Shown: one piece after another, positions 14,188 to 23,325 of the stretch
Position numbering within the stretch: the stretch's first letter is position 1
Layout of the letters: each line of letters starts with the position of its first letter
Assembly: GCA_041747435.1 (NCBI GenBank)
Contig: JBGTFE010000062.1
Span: 5,167-69,166 of the forward strand
Reading direction: 5' to 3'
DNA length: 64,000 bases
DNA from: JBGTFE01 sp041747435
GTDB lineage: Bacteria > Acidobacteriota > Blastocatellia > Pyrinomonadales > Pyrinomonadaceae
The notes under the pieces: generated by a model
Databases searched by the model: none
What the model was told of the DNA's origin: nothing
Seen by the model: only the letters and a program-made list of their open reading frames with translations
Translations under genes and position numbers: made by a program

Positions 14188-16407
14188 CTAACGTTCGATG
14201 TCCTTCGCGCATCGAAAACTTGTTTGATCGTAGGTCGGCGCGCCTTGCGCAAGCCAACCCGTCCGGTATGTCGTCGTAGCGTACTTCGCGTTCGATTCAT
14301 AACTTCCGCCGCGAATCACACGCGCATCGCCTTTTGGCGCATTTGGCGGAAGTTCACCTTTCGGATACGCTTTGAACGCGCTTGACGTCCATTCCCACGC
14401 GTTTCCGACCATGTCATACAATCCGAACGGCGACGCGCCGGAATACTTGCCGACTTCGGAAAATCCTTGGCTCTCGCCGTTGGCGTTTGCTTTTCCGTCT
14501 TCCCATGATCCGCCCCACGGAAATGCGCGTTTGTCGGTTCCGCGAGCCGCAAATTCCCATTCTTCTTCGGTCGGAAGACGCTTTTTCGCCCACGCGGCGT
14601 AATCTCTCGCCTGAATAAAGCTCACGCCGACAACCGGTAGTTTTCCCGTTCCGTTCTCATATTTGCCGTTTTTCCAGTTTGCCGGCGCGTTACACGTTCC
14701 GGCATCTACGCACTTGGCATACTCCTCACGTGTGACCTCATATTTGTCCATATAAAAAGACTTAACGGTTACTTCATGCGCCGGCATTTCAGCGACGTCA
14801 CCTTCTTCGGCGCCCATTGTAAAAGATGCGCCTTCAATCAAAACCATGCCGTCGGGAGCGGTTCGCTTGGAAGTATTCGCATTCGCATTTACATTCGTAT
14901 TCGAACCAACAATTGGCGCATTATTTATCGGCATATTGCTGGCAACTTCTGTCGGCTTAAAGATCAGCCATGCCGCGATGCCGCCGCCGACCATCAAAAA
15001 TAAAAGGAGAACAACCGGAATAAGCCAGAGAAGCTTTGAAGACTTACGGGGCGGTTCCGTCGGCGCGCTGATAAACGGATCGCTCGAATATTGATTTTGT
15101 CCGACGACAGTCGGCGTTTCACCGGTAAACGAACGCTGTTCAAATTGCTGCGCTGAATTGGATTGAATAGTTTCCTGCGGCGGTTGGCTGAAGGGTGACG
15201 ATGGCGGCAAAGCGTCGGGATTTTGGACGCCAAATGCCACGGTCGGACTGAGCTCGCGCCCGCTGTCGGTAACCCGTTTTTCGGCATCGGGTGCGGATTG
15301 GTCGGCGATCTGCCGCTGCGTTTGGGCGTCCGCCAAACGCTTCTGATCGTTCTCTTCGCGCCGCCTTTTTTCCTCTTCCATTTCGCGGCGCTGTGCTTCG
15401 ACCGATTTTCGCTCTTCGTCTAGCTTTTGCTGCTGCGCGGTTAGTTGCGCTTGCTTTGTTTCATCGTCGCGCACCTTTTCGCCTTCGAGCGCGCTTTGCA
15501 ACGCCGAATGCATTTCGACGGCGCTCGCAAATCGATACTCGTGTTCCAATTCCATCGACTTAAGTATCCAGCCCGAAAGCTCGTCTGAAATTTCCGCGCT
15601 CAATTCCGAAGGCGCCGTAAGCGGATCGGGTTTGCCCTGCCAAATTTCCATCGCGCGCTTGAGCGCATCGATCGGCAGCTTGTTCGTCACGAGATGATAG
15701 ATCGTCGCTCCGAGAGCATAGAGATCGCTGCGCGCATCGGCAGCCTGTTTCAAAATTTTCTCGGATTTTTCGTCGTATCTTTGGCTAATAACTTCCTGGA
15801 AAGTCGGATCGAGCACGCGCAAGATCTGCTCAAGCGGCGAATAATTCAGCGTCGCCGCGACAAAAGTCTGATTCGTGATCGTCGCTTCCGCGCCGGAATC
15901 CTTGCCCTTTGCGATCCCAAAATCGAGCAGTTTTATCTTCCCCCGCGACGTAAGCTTCAAATTTTGCGGCTTTATGTCGCGATGAATGATCGGCGGTGTT
16001 AAGGTGTGCAGATAATCGAGCGCGTCAAGCAATTGAGTTGACCAATGCAGCACATTCGCAAGCGGAAAGGCACTTTGGCGGCGGTCCAACAAACCGCCAA
16101 GATCTTCACCGTCAACCAATTCCATCACGAGATATTGGCGATCGACCTCGATAAAATAATCGCGAACGTGCGGAAAAGCCTCGTGTTTGACCATCGCCAA
16201 AATCTTCGCTTCGCGTTCAAACGCATGGCTGATCATCTGCTGCTGCTTGGCGGTTGTGATCTTCGTCAGGTCGATCAAAATTTCCTTGAGCGCGATCGTC
16301 GTGTCAAAAACATTGTCGTGAGCTTCATAAACCGCGCCCATTCCGCCGCGCCCGAGCTGCTTTATGATCCGATAGCGTCCGCGCAAAATTTCACCGATAG
16401 TAAGCAT
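14188..16407 (-). CDS. Ser/Thr kinase - FGE-sulfatase domain fusion
   Basis: The cytoplasmic Hanks kinase (GRGGMGAVYEAHD, ALKEIL, IIHRDIKPQNLKL, DFGIAK) is followed by an Arg/Glu/Gln-rich coiled coil near residues 315-370. After a Ser/Pro linker comes a transmembrane helix near residue 455-478. An outer FGE-like domain of about 220 residues begins MVLIEGASFTMGAEEGD and ends RCAKDIER. The FGE cysteine pair is missing after RGGSYE. The layout suggests an outside ligand-sensing module controlling an inside kinase. In the neighbouring unit the same two modules are separate proteins. 739 residues; first gene of its operon, with a TATAAT promoter upstream. Confidence 0.92.
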   Translation of the reverse strand: MLTIGEILRGRYRIIKQLGRGGMGAVYEAHDNVFDTTIALKEILIDLTKITTAKQQQMISHAFEREAKILAMVKHEAFPHVRDYFIEVDRQYLVMELVDGEDLGGLLDRRQSAFPLANVLHWSTQLLDALDYLHTLTPPIIHRDIKPQNLKLTSRGKIKLLDFGIAKGKDSGAEATITNQTFVAATLNYSPLEQILRVLDPTFQEVISQRYDEKSEKILKQAADARSDLYALGATIYHLVTNKLPIDALKRAMEIWQGKPDPLTAPSELSAEISDELSGWILKSMELEHEYRFASAVEMHSALQSALEGEKVRDDETKQAQLTAQQQKLDEERKSVEAQRREMEEEKRRREENDQKRLADAQTQRQIADQSAPDAEKRVTDSGRELSPTVAFGVQNPDALPPSSPFSQPPQETIQSNSAQQFEQRSFTGETPTVVGQNQYSSDPFISAPTEPPRKSSKLLWLIPVVLLLFLMVGGGIAAWLIFKPTEVASNMPINNAPIVGSNTNVNANANTSKRTAPDGMVLIEGASFTMGAEEGDVAEMPAHEVTVKSFYMDKYEVTREEYAKCVDAGTCNAPANWKNGKYENGTGKLPVVGVSFIQARDYAAWAKKRLPTEEEWEFAARGTDKRAFPWGGSWEDGKANANGESQGFSEVGKYSGASPFGLYDMVGNAWEWTSSAFKAYPKGELPPNAPKGDARVIRGGSYESNAKYATTTYRTGWLAQGAPTYDQTSFRCAKDIER

Positions 16408-16445
16408 ATTTTTCTTCAGATCAAGTGACGAAAATCTGTTTGGAA

Positions 16446-16474
16446 ATTATAACCGATTTGCCGAAAAATGAAAA
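16446..16474 (-). promoter_or_regulatory. Promoter of the kinase-FGE operon
   Basis: Minus strand: -35 TTTTCA (16469-16474), 17-bp spacer, -10 TATAAT (16446-16451). It lies about 40 bp before the kinase start, in the divergent gap to msrP. Confidence 0.6.
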
Positions 16475-16570
16475 AAATTTTCGAATAATTTGGAATAAAC
16501 ATCGATAAGTTCTACATTTAATTTATCGGGCGAAACTATTTCACGACCCGCGGCGAAATAACTTTCGAAG

Positions 16571-17563
16571 ATGGCAGAAAGGCAAAACAAGATAAAATCG
16601 AGCGAAATTACCGGCGAGAAAACCTATCTCAACCGGCGAAATTTTATTCGCGCCGCCGCCCTCGCTGGTTCGACCTTCGCAACCGGCGGCATTTATCGTT
16701 TTTTTAATCCGCCGCCGCCGAAAGAGATCGTGACAACCCAGATTGAAAACCTCGTAAAACCGGAAAATTTTCAGACGGATGAAAAGCTAAACTCATTCGA
16801 GCAGATCACGAACTACAATAATTTTTACGAGTTTTCGACCGATAAAAGCGGACCGGCGCGCGCGGCGCAGGATTTTGTCACGCGTCCGTGGCAGATCGAA
16901 GTCGGCGGACTCGTCCAAAAACCCAGAACTTTCGGCATCGAAGAGCTTCTGAAATTCGACCAGGAAGAACGAATTTATAGGCTTCGATGCGTCGAAGCCT
17001 GGTCGATGGTAATTCCTTGGGTCGGTTTTCCGTTAAAGAAAATTCTCGATGCGGTCGAACCTTTGGGAAAGGCAAAATATGTTGCGTTTCAGACGTTTTA
17101 CGGCGGCGCAAATCCGAAGATCGATCTGCCCGGTGGCAAAAACGGCATGCAGTCTTCGCTTTTTGCCGGGATCGATTTCCCGTATGTCGAAGGTTTGCGG
17201 CTCGACGAAGCGCTTCATCCACTGACAATTCTCGCTACAGGTCTTTACGGCAAACAAATGCCGAATCAAAACGGCGCGCCGATCCGGCTTGTCGTTCCGT
17301 GGAAATATGGTTTCAAAAGTATCAAATCGGTAGTGCGGATCGAATTGACCGAAAAAGAACCGCCGACAACGTGGAACACCGCCGCGCCAAGCGAATACGG
17401 CTTTTATTCAAATGTGAATCCGACGGTGAAGCATCCGCGCTGGTCGCAGGCGACCGAGCAAAGAATAGGCGAATATACGCGCCGCGACACTTTGCTTTTT
17501 AACGGCTACGCCGACGAGGTCGGGCACCTTTACGAAGGAATGGATTTGAAAAAGTTTTTCTAA
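16571..17563 (+). CDS. msrP: Protein-methionine-sulfoxide reductase catalytic subunit MsrP
   Basis: The 330-residue molybdopterin oxidoreductase has a twin-arginine signal, NRRNFIRAAALAG, near residue 22. The Moco-ligand cysteine is in YRLRCVEAWSMVIPW at about residue 139. Later come GGKNGMQSSLFAG and the C-terminal region rich in RRDTLLFNGYADEV. MsrP repairs oxidised methionines in periplasmic proteins and takes electrons from MsrQ, encoded immediately downstream with no gap. No Shine-Dalgarno is obvious before the ATG. Confidence 0.95.
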   Translation: MAERQNKIKSSEITGEKTYLNRRNFIRAAALAGSTFATGGIYRFFNPPPPKEIVTTQIENLVKPENFQTDEKLNSFEQITNYNNFYEFSTDKSGPARAAQDFVTRPWQIEVGGLVQKPRTFGIEELLKFDQEERIYRLRCVEAWSMVIPWVGFPLKKILDAVEPLGKAKYVAFQTFYGGANPKIDLPGGKNGMQSSLFAGIDFPYVEGLRLDEALHPLTILATGLYGKQMPNQNGAPIRLVVPWKYGFKSIKSVVRIELTEKEPPTTWNTAAPSEYGFYSNVNPTVKHPRWSQATEQRIGEYTRRDTLLFNGYADEVGHLYEGMDLKKFF

Positions 17564-18169
17564 ATGAACGACGTAAAATTCAATAAAATCCTGATTTTTA
17601 CTAACGCGATTGTACCTCTCGCGTTGCTCGGCTGGGACGCGATCTTCGGAAAATTAGGCGCGAATCCGGTTGAATTTTTTCTTCGCACAACCGGCGTTTT
17701 AACTCTGCTTTTTCTTTTGGTCACACTTTCGGTGACGCCTTTGCGCAAAGGTTTCGGCTGGAACAATTTGATCAAATTCAGGCGAATGCTCGGGCTTTTC
17801 GCATTTTTTTACGGATTTTTGCATTTGATAACTTACAGTATTTTTGACAAAAGTCTGCGCGTGTCGGCAATTGTCGAAGACGTTTGGCAGCGTCAGTTTA
17901 TCGCCGTTGGAATGCTCGCATTTTTTATTTTGATTCCGCTTGCAATCACTTCCACGAACGGTATGGTCAAGCGCCTCGGCGGCAAAAATTGGGCGCGGCT
18001 TCACCGGCTCACATATGTCGCCGGAGTTTTAGGCGTGATCCATTTTTACATGATAGTAAAATCGGACGTGTTTTATCCGGTTTTATTTGGGCTGATCTTG
18101 GCGATCTCGTTTGGATATCGAATTTCGCAAGCGATCACGAAGCGAAGGAAGTTAGCTGCGGACTCCTGA
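17564..18169 (+). CDS. msrQ: MsrQ haem-binding membrane subunit
   Basis: The 201-residue protein has about six transmembrane helices of the ferric-reductase-like (YedZ) family. It carries the histidines expected for haem ligation in FYGFLHLITY, WARLHRLTYVAGVLGVIHF. It passes quinone-derived electrons to MsrP. The start codon abuts the msrP stop. Its 3' end overlaps the convergent DnaC-like gene by 18 bp. Confidence 0.95.
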   Translation: MNDVKFNKILIFTNAIVPLALLGWDAIFGKLGANPVEFFLRTTGVLTLLFLLVTLSVTPLRKGFGWNNLIKFRRMLGLFAFFYGFLHLITYSIFDKSLRVSAIVEDVWQRQFIAVGMLAFFILIPLAITSTNGMVKRLGGKNWARLHRLTYVAGVLGVIHFYMIVKSDVFYPVLFGLILAISFGYRISQAITKRRKLAADS

Positions 18170-18943
18170 TTTGGCGTTCTGATCAAAATTCCTGCGATAA
18201 TCTTCGCCGCTTATGACAACCGTTTTACACATTTCAAAAAGCCGCGAGCGCAGCCGAACGCCGATTCTATCTTCAAAAGTCTCGTCTCGCTCGCTGCGTC
18301 TTTCGTCAAGATAGTTCGTTGTAAAGATCGTCAGTTTCCGGTCGTTATAACGCGAATTTATGATGTGCGCCATCGTGTCGCGCACCCAATCGGTCGGTTT
18401 TGACGCGCCGATCTCGTCCAAAACAAGAACTTCCGTGTCCACGACCGGCGCAAGAATTTTAAGTTCGGAGCTGTTCGTGTGCGGATTGTAAGAATCGCGG
18501 ATCTCCTTAAGAAGCTCGCCGAATTCGTAAAATAAACACCCAAAACCACGCTCGGTCAAACCTTTTAAGATCGAAACCGCAAGATGCGTTTTGCCGACTC
18601 CGACCGTTCCCATAAAAATCAGCCCACGCTCGGTCGCCGGATATTCCATCGCGAGCTTCGAAGCAAATTTCAGCGCGCGTTCCTGTGTCGGAGTCTGTGC
18701 GCGATAGTTGTGAAAATGACAATCGTAATAGCGATTCGGAAGACGCGCTTTTTCCAAAAGATTCGAATGCGTCTTTTGCTGCCGGCATGCGCACGGACGC
18801 GCGCCTTTTCCCGGAACGATCTCGATACCAACACCGAAACAAACCGCACAAACTTCCGCCGTTTCCGCAGCTTCAAACGCGCTTTCTGCGGCGTCTTCGC
18901 CGGGATTTTGAACGAGATGAATTTGCGCTTTTTTCTTTTGCAT
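18152..18943 (-). CDS. DnaC/DnaI/IstB-type ATP-binding protein
   Basis: The AAA+ core has Walker A GTVGVGKTHLA, Walker B VLVLDEIGA and sensor-like IFTTNYLDERR, ending with the DRIGVRLRSRLFEMC motif of helicase-loader relatives. The N-terminus holds a four-cysteine zinc-binding element (CAVC ... CACR). The family contains the helicase loaders DnaC/DnaI and the transposition helper IstB. No transposase lies nearby, so a chromosomal replication role is more likely. 263 residues, single gene. Confidence 0.85.
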   Translation of the reverse strand: MQKKKAQIHLVQNPGEDAAESAFEAAETAEVCAVCFGVGIEIVPGKGARPCACRQQKTHSNLLEKARLPNRYYDCHFHNYRAQTPTQERALKFASKLAMEYPATERGLIFMGTVGVGKTHLAVSILKGLTERGFGCLFYEFGELLKEIRDSYNPHTNSSELKILAPVVDTEVLVLDEIGASKPTDWVRDTMAHIINSRYNDRKLTIFTTNYLDERRSERDETFEDRIGVRLRSRLFEMCKTVVISGEDYRRNFDQNAKSGVRS

Positions 18944-19090
18944 TAAAGTTTATCGCACTTCGAATGAGAGAAGCTTTTTGGGATTTGCCTCCGAGCATTT
19001 CGGATTATAACATTCATTATTCTGAATTCAAGTTCGCCTGAAATTTATGTTATATTAACGACTTTGACGCGAATGCAATTTGAATAGATT

Positions 19091-19549
19091 ATGAGCCTTA
19101 TTCGAAGTTTGATGATAAAATTTGGCTGGGCAAACCTCGATGCCGAGCGAAACCCGATCGCTGTTTTTTTGCTTGACGACGACACCCGTCGGCACCGCTG
19201 GTTTCAAAAAAGATTTGGCGGCGACGAGCTCGATATTGCCGAAAACGTTGCGGAGGCAAAAAAGCTTCTTGCGGAAAATTCTTACGACGCGATCTTTCTC
19301 GATCACGATCTGCTGCCGCATCATTACGAATCGAACGATCACGAGGATTTTGCATCGACCGGTTATGCGATCGCCGAATTTTTGCACGAAAATCCCGATT
19401 TGCAGCGCGCCGCGACGATCATCGTTCACACGCGCAACGCCGACGCCGCGATCCCGATGGTGCAAAAAATCCGCGATTCCGGCAGAAGCTGCGAATACGT
19501 CGCCTTTCCGATGCTCGATTTAAAAATCAAAAATTATTGGAAACGGTGA
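19091..19549 (+). CDS. Receiver-like protein of the cyclic-phosphate-processing type
   Basis: The 152-residue protein is a stand-alone receiver-like fold. VFLLDDDTRRHRWFQKRF supplies the acidic pocket, DAIFLDHDLLPHHY replaces the ordinary phospho-acceptor loop, and IIVHTRNADAA corresponds to the later strand. The DHDL motif with added histidines matches the cPP-REC family, which has been proposed on comparative grounds to process cyclic phosphates rather than act as a phosphorelay receiver. That is family inference and has not been shown here. There is no output domain and no adjacent partner gene. Confidence 0.75.
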   Translation: MSLIRSLMIKFGWANLDAERNPIAVFLLDDDTRRHRWFQKRFGGDELDIAENVAEAKKLLAENSYDAIFLDHDLLPHHYESNDHEDFASTGYAIAEFLHENPDLQRAATIIVHTRNADAAIPMVQKIRDSGRSCEYVAFPMLDLKIKNYWKR

Positions 19550-19570
19550 AGGAGTTGGTAACCGCTAAAT

Positions 19571-19620
19571 AACACGAAAAAACACGAAACAGGATCTTCC
19601 GCTTCGTGTTCCTTCGTGTT
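19571..19620. repeat. Long inverted repeat, AACACGAA type
   Basis: Arms 19571-19588 and 19603-19620 are complementary over 18 bp with two mismatches, and each arm is a direct repeat of AACACGAA. It sits between two convergent genes and may act as a bidirectional stop signal or be a repeat relic. Confidence 0.7.
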
Positions 19621-19638
19621 ATTTCGTGGTTCAGTGTC

Positions 19639-20742
19639 TTACTTCTTAGTTTTCATTTGGTCCAATTCTTTCTGGGTTTTTTCGACTAATTCTTTCAGCG
19701 CGCCTTTAAGATTTTCGTCCTTCGCTTTTTCGAGAGATTTGTTCAGAGCTGCAAAATAAGCGGTTTTGAGCGCCATTTCTTGTGAAACATCGACGTCAGG
19801 TTTTACGCCCACGCCTTCCCAATTGGTTTTCGTGACCGGATTTATCGCGCGTCCGACCGGGATAAAAACCCCAAAATGATCGCTGATTCGAAACACGCCG
19901 CCCGGATTTGCGCCGCCGCCGGTCGTTTCGCCGATGATCGTCGCCCGTTTCAAAACTTTTAGGTTATTTGCAAATTCTTCTGCGCCGGAAAAAGTTCGCG
20001 CGCTCGTCAAAACATAAACATCTTTATCTCCATATTTTTTGCCCAAAACCGTAGGTTTTGTCCAGAATTCCTCGGTCTTGTCGCCTTCGCGAAAATAAAG
20101 ATCGTTCAAATGAACCGGTTTGTCGCCGAAAAGATATGAACAGATGAGCGCGACCATTTCCGGATTTCCGCCGCCGTTTTGGCGCAGGTCGATGATCAAA
20201 GCGTCAGTGTTGTTTATAAAATTCATCGCCGCGGCGACGGTTTCCGCGCCGAGTTCGGGAGCGAAAAACCCGCGAAGATCGATGTAGCCGATGTTTCCTT
20301 GAAGGCGCTCGACTTTTTCAAACCCAAAATTGATCCGTCTCATTTGGTTTTGAAAATTGCTGATCTCTTCCGCCGTCGGTTCGTTGCGTTTTTGTCGAAC
20401 GGGAATCGGTTCGAACGAATAGCGAACGCGTAAATGCTTGTCTTTGCTCACCGACTGCAGGTCTTCCGTGAGCTTTTGGGCAAAAGCTTTCGCGCTCGTA
20501 ACCGCGTCATATTCCTTGCCATTTATCCGACTCCGAATGTCTTCTTCCATCTTTTTAGCGATGTCCGGAAAAACGTATGAATCGTTCAAATTGCTCAAAA
20601 TGCTGTCGATAATTTCGCCACGCGATTTCGCGTCAATCGTCATATCGGGCTGCTGCTGTTGCGCAACGATAACGGTGTTGCCGATCACTATCACGATAAT
20701 TACCGCCGCGATCGATGCAAAAATTGAAATAATTTTTTTCAT
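19639..20742 (-). CDS. S41 family peptidase, secreted
   Basis: The start is placed at MKKIISIFASIAAV (20742), giving a signal peptide ending near VIVAQQ. The protease core shows ALIIDLRQNGGGNPEMV, the nucleophile serine region LTSARTFSGAEEF, and GETTGGGANPGG, as in IRBP/tail-specific protease relatives. No PDZ domain is evident; an N-terminal helical domain of about 100 residues precedes the core. The C-terminus is lysine-rich and helical. It lies 17 bp after a TetR regulator gene, so the two form a small operon. 367 residues. The substrate is unknown. Confidence 0.88.
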   Translation of the reverse strand: MKKIISIFASIAAVIIVIVIGNTVIVAQQQQPDMTIDAKSRGEIIDSILSNLNDSYVFPDIAKKMEEDIRSRINGKEYDAVTSAKAFAQKLTEDLQSVSKDKHLRVRYSFEPIPVRQKRNEPTAEEISNFQNQMRRINFGFEKVERLQGNIGYIDLRGFFAPELGAETVAAAMNFINNTDALIIDLRQNGGGNPEMVALICSYLFGDKPVHLNDLYFREGDKTEEFWTKPTVLGKKYGDKDVYVLTSARTFSGAEEFANNLKVLKRATIIGETTGGGANPGGVFRISDHFGVFIPVGRAINPVTKTNWEGVGVKPDVDVSQEMALKTAYFAALNKSLEKAKDENLKGALKELVEKTQKELDQMKTKK

Positions 20743-20759
20743 AATAACTCCCAAAAATG

Positions 20760-21362
20760 TCAGATTTTCTTGATTCCTTTTAACAATATCCCCGCCAAGC
20801 GGCGTGTTTTTTCTTCGATGTCGCCGCGCTCGCCGAGTTCGTGCGCCGTCAAGCTGAACGGCAGAAGTGAATTTGTCGCCACCAAAAAAGTTTCCGCGAT
20901 CTCGTGCGTGTTTCCGTCTTGAAAATCGCCGCTTACCTGTCCTTCTTCAATTATTCGCGCGAGAATTTCCGCCTCTTCCGAAAAATAATTTTCGCGCCGC
21001 AAAAGCAAATTCGGACGCACGGCGGCAAGCAGATCGTTCAAACTTTGCGTGTAATGCTGAACGCTGTCAAAACGAAATAAGACTCGCATTATCAACATTT
21101 TGAACAAACGTTTTTCGGGCAAAATTTTCTGCGCCGCGATTTCGCTCAATTCGCCTTTTAGCCTTTCGATTATGCGGTCGATGTGCGAAAGAACGATCTC
21201 TTCCTTGCTCGTAAAATGAAGGTAAATGCTGCCTTTCCCGATTCCGACTTCTTGCGCCAGATCGTCGATCGTCATTTTTTTATAACCGTGACGCGCCAGA
21301 AATTGATCGGTGGCATCGAGGATCGCTTCGCGAACTTCCCGTGTTTGTACTCCATTCCTCAT
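20760..21362 (-). CDS. TetR/AcrR family transcriptional regulator
   Basis: The N-terminal HTH is clear (REAILDATDQFLARHGYKKM, then TIDDLAQEVGIGKGSIYLHF). The 140-residue helical ligand domain is not assignable to a subgroup. It is first in a two-gene unit with the S41 peptidase. Autoregulation is likely by family habit, though I found no clear operator in the upstream 100 bp. Confidence 0.93.
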   Translation of the reverse strand: MRNGVQTREVREAILDATDQFLARHGYKKMTIDDLAQEVGIGKGSIYLHFTSKEEIVLSHIDRIIERLKGELSEIAAQKILPEKRLFKMLIMRVLFRFDSVQHYTQSLNDLLAAVRPNLLLRRENYFSEEAEILARIIEEGQVSGDFQDGNTHEIAETFLVATNSLLPFSLTAHELGERGDIEEKTRRLAGILLKGIKKI

Positions 21363-21476
21363 ATATTATCGAGTATTGACCAAAACACAGTTCCGGTCAA
21401 ATTAAAAACGTATCAATTTGTATTTTGTTTCAGAATTTTTGGGTTGCTGCCTCGGCGGCGAAAAATTGGCGCACGT

Positions 21477-22157
21477 TTATAGCATTTGATAGATCTTCCC
21501 AAAGGATGACAAAGCGCCGTTGAAGCCATTGATCAGGAAGTTTCCAAAACCTTGTCGACCGTCGGCGACAAAAGCCATTACTGCGCCGTAGCAGATCACA
21601 TTCATTACAGGCAAAATCAATATCGACTTTATCCAGCCAGCTTTTTTTAGATCGGGTTGCCGAAAGCTTGTCTCAGCCCAGTTTGTGATCAAATGAAACG
21701 CCGTCGTCCAGCCCAAGAGACCTGGAACAAGCGTCGAACGTACTTGCGCAAAATAAGCAAAGACCAAAACCGCGAGCGAGATAGTCGGGAAAAAATACGG
21801 CGCGAGCGCGATCCAGGTTTGTCCGGTCGTGCCAAGCCCGATCTGACGAACTTCACCGCCTGCGTGCGCGCTGACGCGGATTCCGACCGGGATTTTTAGA
21901 AAGAGCAATCCGATCAGAAGATGCGTTATTTCGTGTTCGAGTGTCTGCAGATAATTCCAAGTGCTTGGAAATAGACGTTTTGCGACGAAAAAACATGGAA
22001 AGAAAATCGCGCCGCCGATAAAAAATGTGAACCAACGCGAATCGCTAAGAGAAATATCCGCAATTATTTTGAGTGTTTCGTTTCCAAAGCCGTAAAACAA
22101 AAAAGGCGCAGCGATCAGAAACAAAACGATCGATATTTTGGAGAACAATTTCAGCAT
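21477..22157 (-). CDS. M50-like integral membrane metalloprotease
   Basis: The 226-residue protein has about six hydrophobic helices. The zinc motif LEHEITHLLIGLLFLK (HExxH) sits at the end of a helix, followed by a soluble hairpin and APYFFPTISLAVLVF, which resembles the second M50 core helix. M50 enzymes cleave within the membrane, for example SpoIVFB and site-2 proteases. No PDZ or CBS domain is present, consistent with the small M50B type. No partner gene is adjacent. The HExxH in a membrane context is the main evidence. Confidence 0.7.
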   Translation of the reverse strand: MLKLFSKISIVLFLIAAPFLFYGFGNETLKIIADISLSDSRWFTFFIGGAIFFPCFFVAKRLFPSTWNYLQTLEHEITHLLIGLLFLKIPVGIRVSAHAGGEVRQIGLGTTGQTWIALAPYFFPTISLAVLVFAYFAQVRSTLVPGLLGWTTAFHLITNWAETSFRQPDLKKAGWIKSILILPVMNVICYGAVMAFVADGRQGFGNFLINGFNGALSSFGKIYQML

Positions 22158-22739
22158 CGAGTCTGCATCGAGCGAAACTCAAAAAATTTCCAGAGAAAAC
22201 CTCAAGAAATCGAGTTTTCTCCAACATCATAGCCTATATCACGAGAATGAACTCTATTCAATCCAAGGAAAAAATACGCCAAGGGTGCGCGAAAAAAGGC
22301 AGTATGGGTAAAAACACCTATCAATTTTGAGTGATTTTACTGATTTTTCCACTTCACGACGGAGTTATTATCTCAATACTCCTTTGTGGTTTGTTAAGTT
22401 AATTGGTTTTTCAACTGAGATTTGCTTTAACGGGGCGGATATTAATCAATATTCGCTCCATTTTTATTTCGCCGCGTTCCGGGAAGAAAAAAGAAAGGGG
22501 GCTAGACTCCCGGTCAATTTCGGAGTCTAGCCTTTTTCTAGGTTGCATGAAGGAAAAAGAGTTTCAAGTTTCTCTTGATTAGCAGTAATGATTCTACGAG
22601 TTTAAAGAAGGGGATGAATGAGCGTTTGCACTCAAGGTCGTGAGTAATTCCACCTAATTTCTGCGGAAATACTCATTTTCCCTTCCTCTGCAAATAGATG
22701 CTGGGAGTCAAAAGCATTCGTCAAAATTGTTTCCGCGTT
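22158..22739. other. Gene-free interval of about 580 bp
   Basis: No credible gene is seen. The interval contains a strong bidirectional terminator hairpin at 22498-22538. It could carry the 3' untranslated region of the gene at 22740-23222, about 200 nt to the hairpin. The left half is AT-rich without recognisable motifs. Confidence 0.5.
22498..22538. terminator. Bidirectional terminator hairpin
   Basis: GGCTAGACTCC (22500-22510) pairs perfectly with GGAGTCTAGCC (22522-22532). TTTTT follows on the plus strand and CCCTTTCTTTTTTC on the minus strand. It probably ends the minus-strand histidine kinase unit. Confidence 0.8.
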
Positions 22740-23222
22740 TTAAGATTGTGGCGAAAAACCGATAGCGCGAATGTAGCTCACGTAAAGGTTCGTCAGGCGT
22801 TCGACAACGGCTTTGTCTTTGCGTGCAAGCATGGTAATTATCTGGTCGCGCTCATTGAGGATCGGCTGCGCGGCTTCGAGCTGTTCGGCGCTGAATCCGC
22901 TTTCGCGGCGTTCGATCTCAGCTCTGAGATCGGTAAAAAAGTCGCTAGCAGCGACGCTCGCCGATTCAAATTCGCCCTTTCTCGAACTTATCGCTGCCAG
23001 CGCAAGTCGATTTTGCAATTGGCTCAACCGCAAATTTGCCTGAGCGGCATCACGTTGGCGCGCAGCCTCACGATCGGAAAGCCAGCCGGGTATAGAACCA
23101 AGCAAAAATGCGAACATTACCAGAGCTCCCAGCGCGACGACGCGTTGCCAAAGCGAACTTTTCCCGCGTTCGGCTGCGACCTGTAAATTAATTTCTTTTC
23201 TTAAATGCCGTGTTTCCTGCAT
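22740..23222 (-). CDS. Unknown single-pass membrane protein with coiled coil
   Basis: I do not recognise a family. The 160-residue product has a short cytoplasmic N-terminus, one transmembrane helix (VVALGALVMFAFLLGSIPG) and about 100 residues of predicted helix and coiled coil rich in Arg, Glu and Ala, ending in a short hydrophobic patch. It lies 103 bp after the sensor kinase gene on the same strand and may be an accessory component of that system. Confidence 0.65.
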   Translation of the reverse strand: MQETRHLRKEINLQVAAERGKSSLWQRVVALGALVMFAFLLGSIPGWLSDREAARQRDAAQANLRLSQLQNRLALAAISSRKGEFESASVAASDFFTDLRAEIERRESGFSAEQLEAAQPILNERDQIITMLARKDKAVVERLTNLYVSYIRAIGFSPQS

Positions 23223-23325
23223 GCTAACTTTTCCGTTCAGAAGTAATTCGCCGTCAGCTTTTATTAAAGCGTAGAAAGCCGCATTGCAGCATCAGCATTT
23301 TTACCCAAATTTTAAGTGATTTTAC

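Noticed and set aside
18152..18943. Insertion-sequence helper (IstB) with transposase
   Set aside because: No transposase, inverted ends or target duplications are seen nearby; DnaC/DnaI is the better call.
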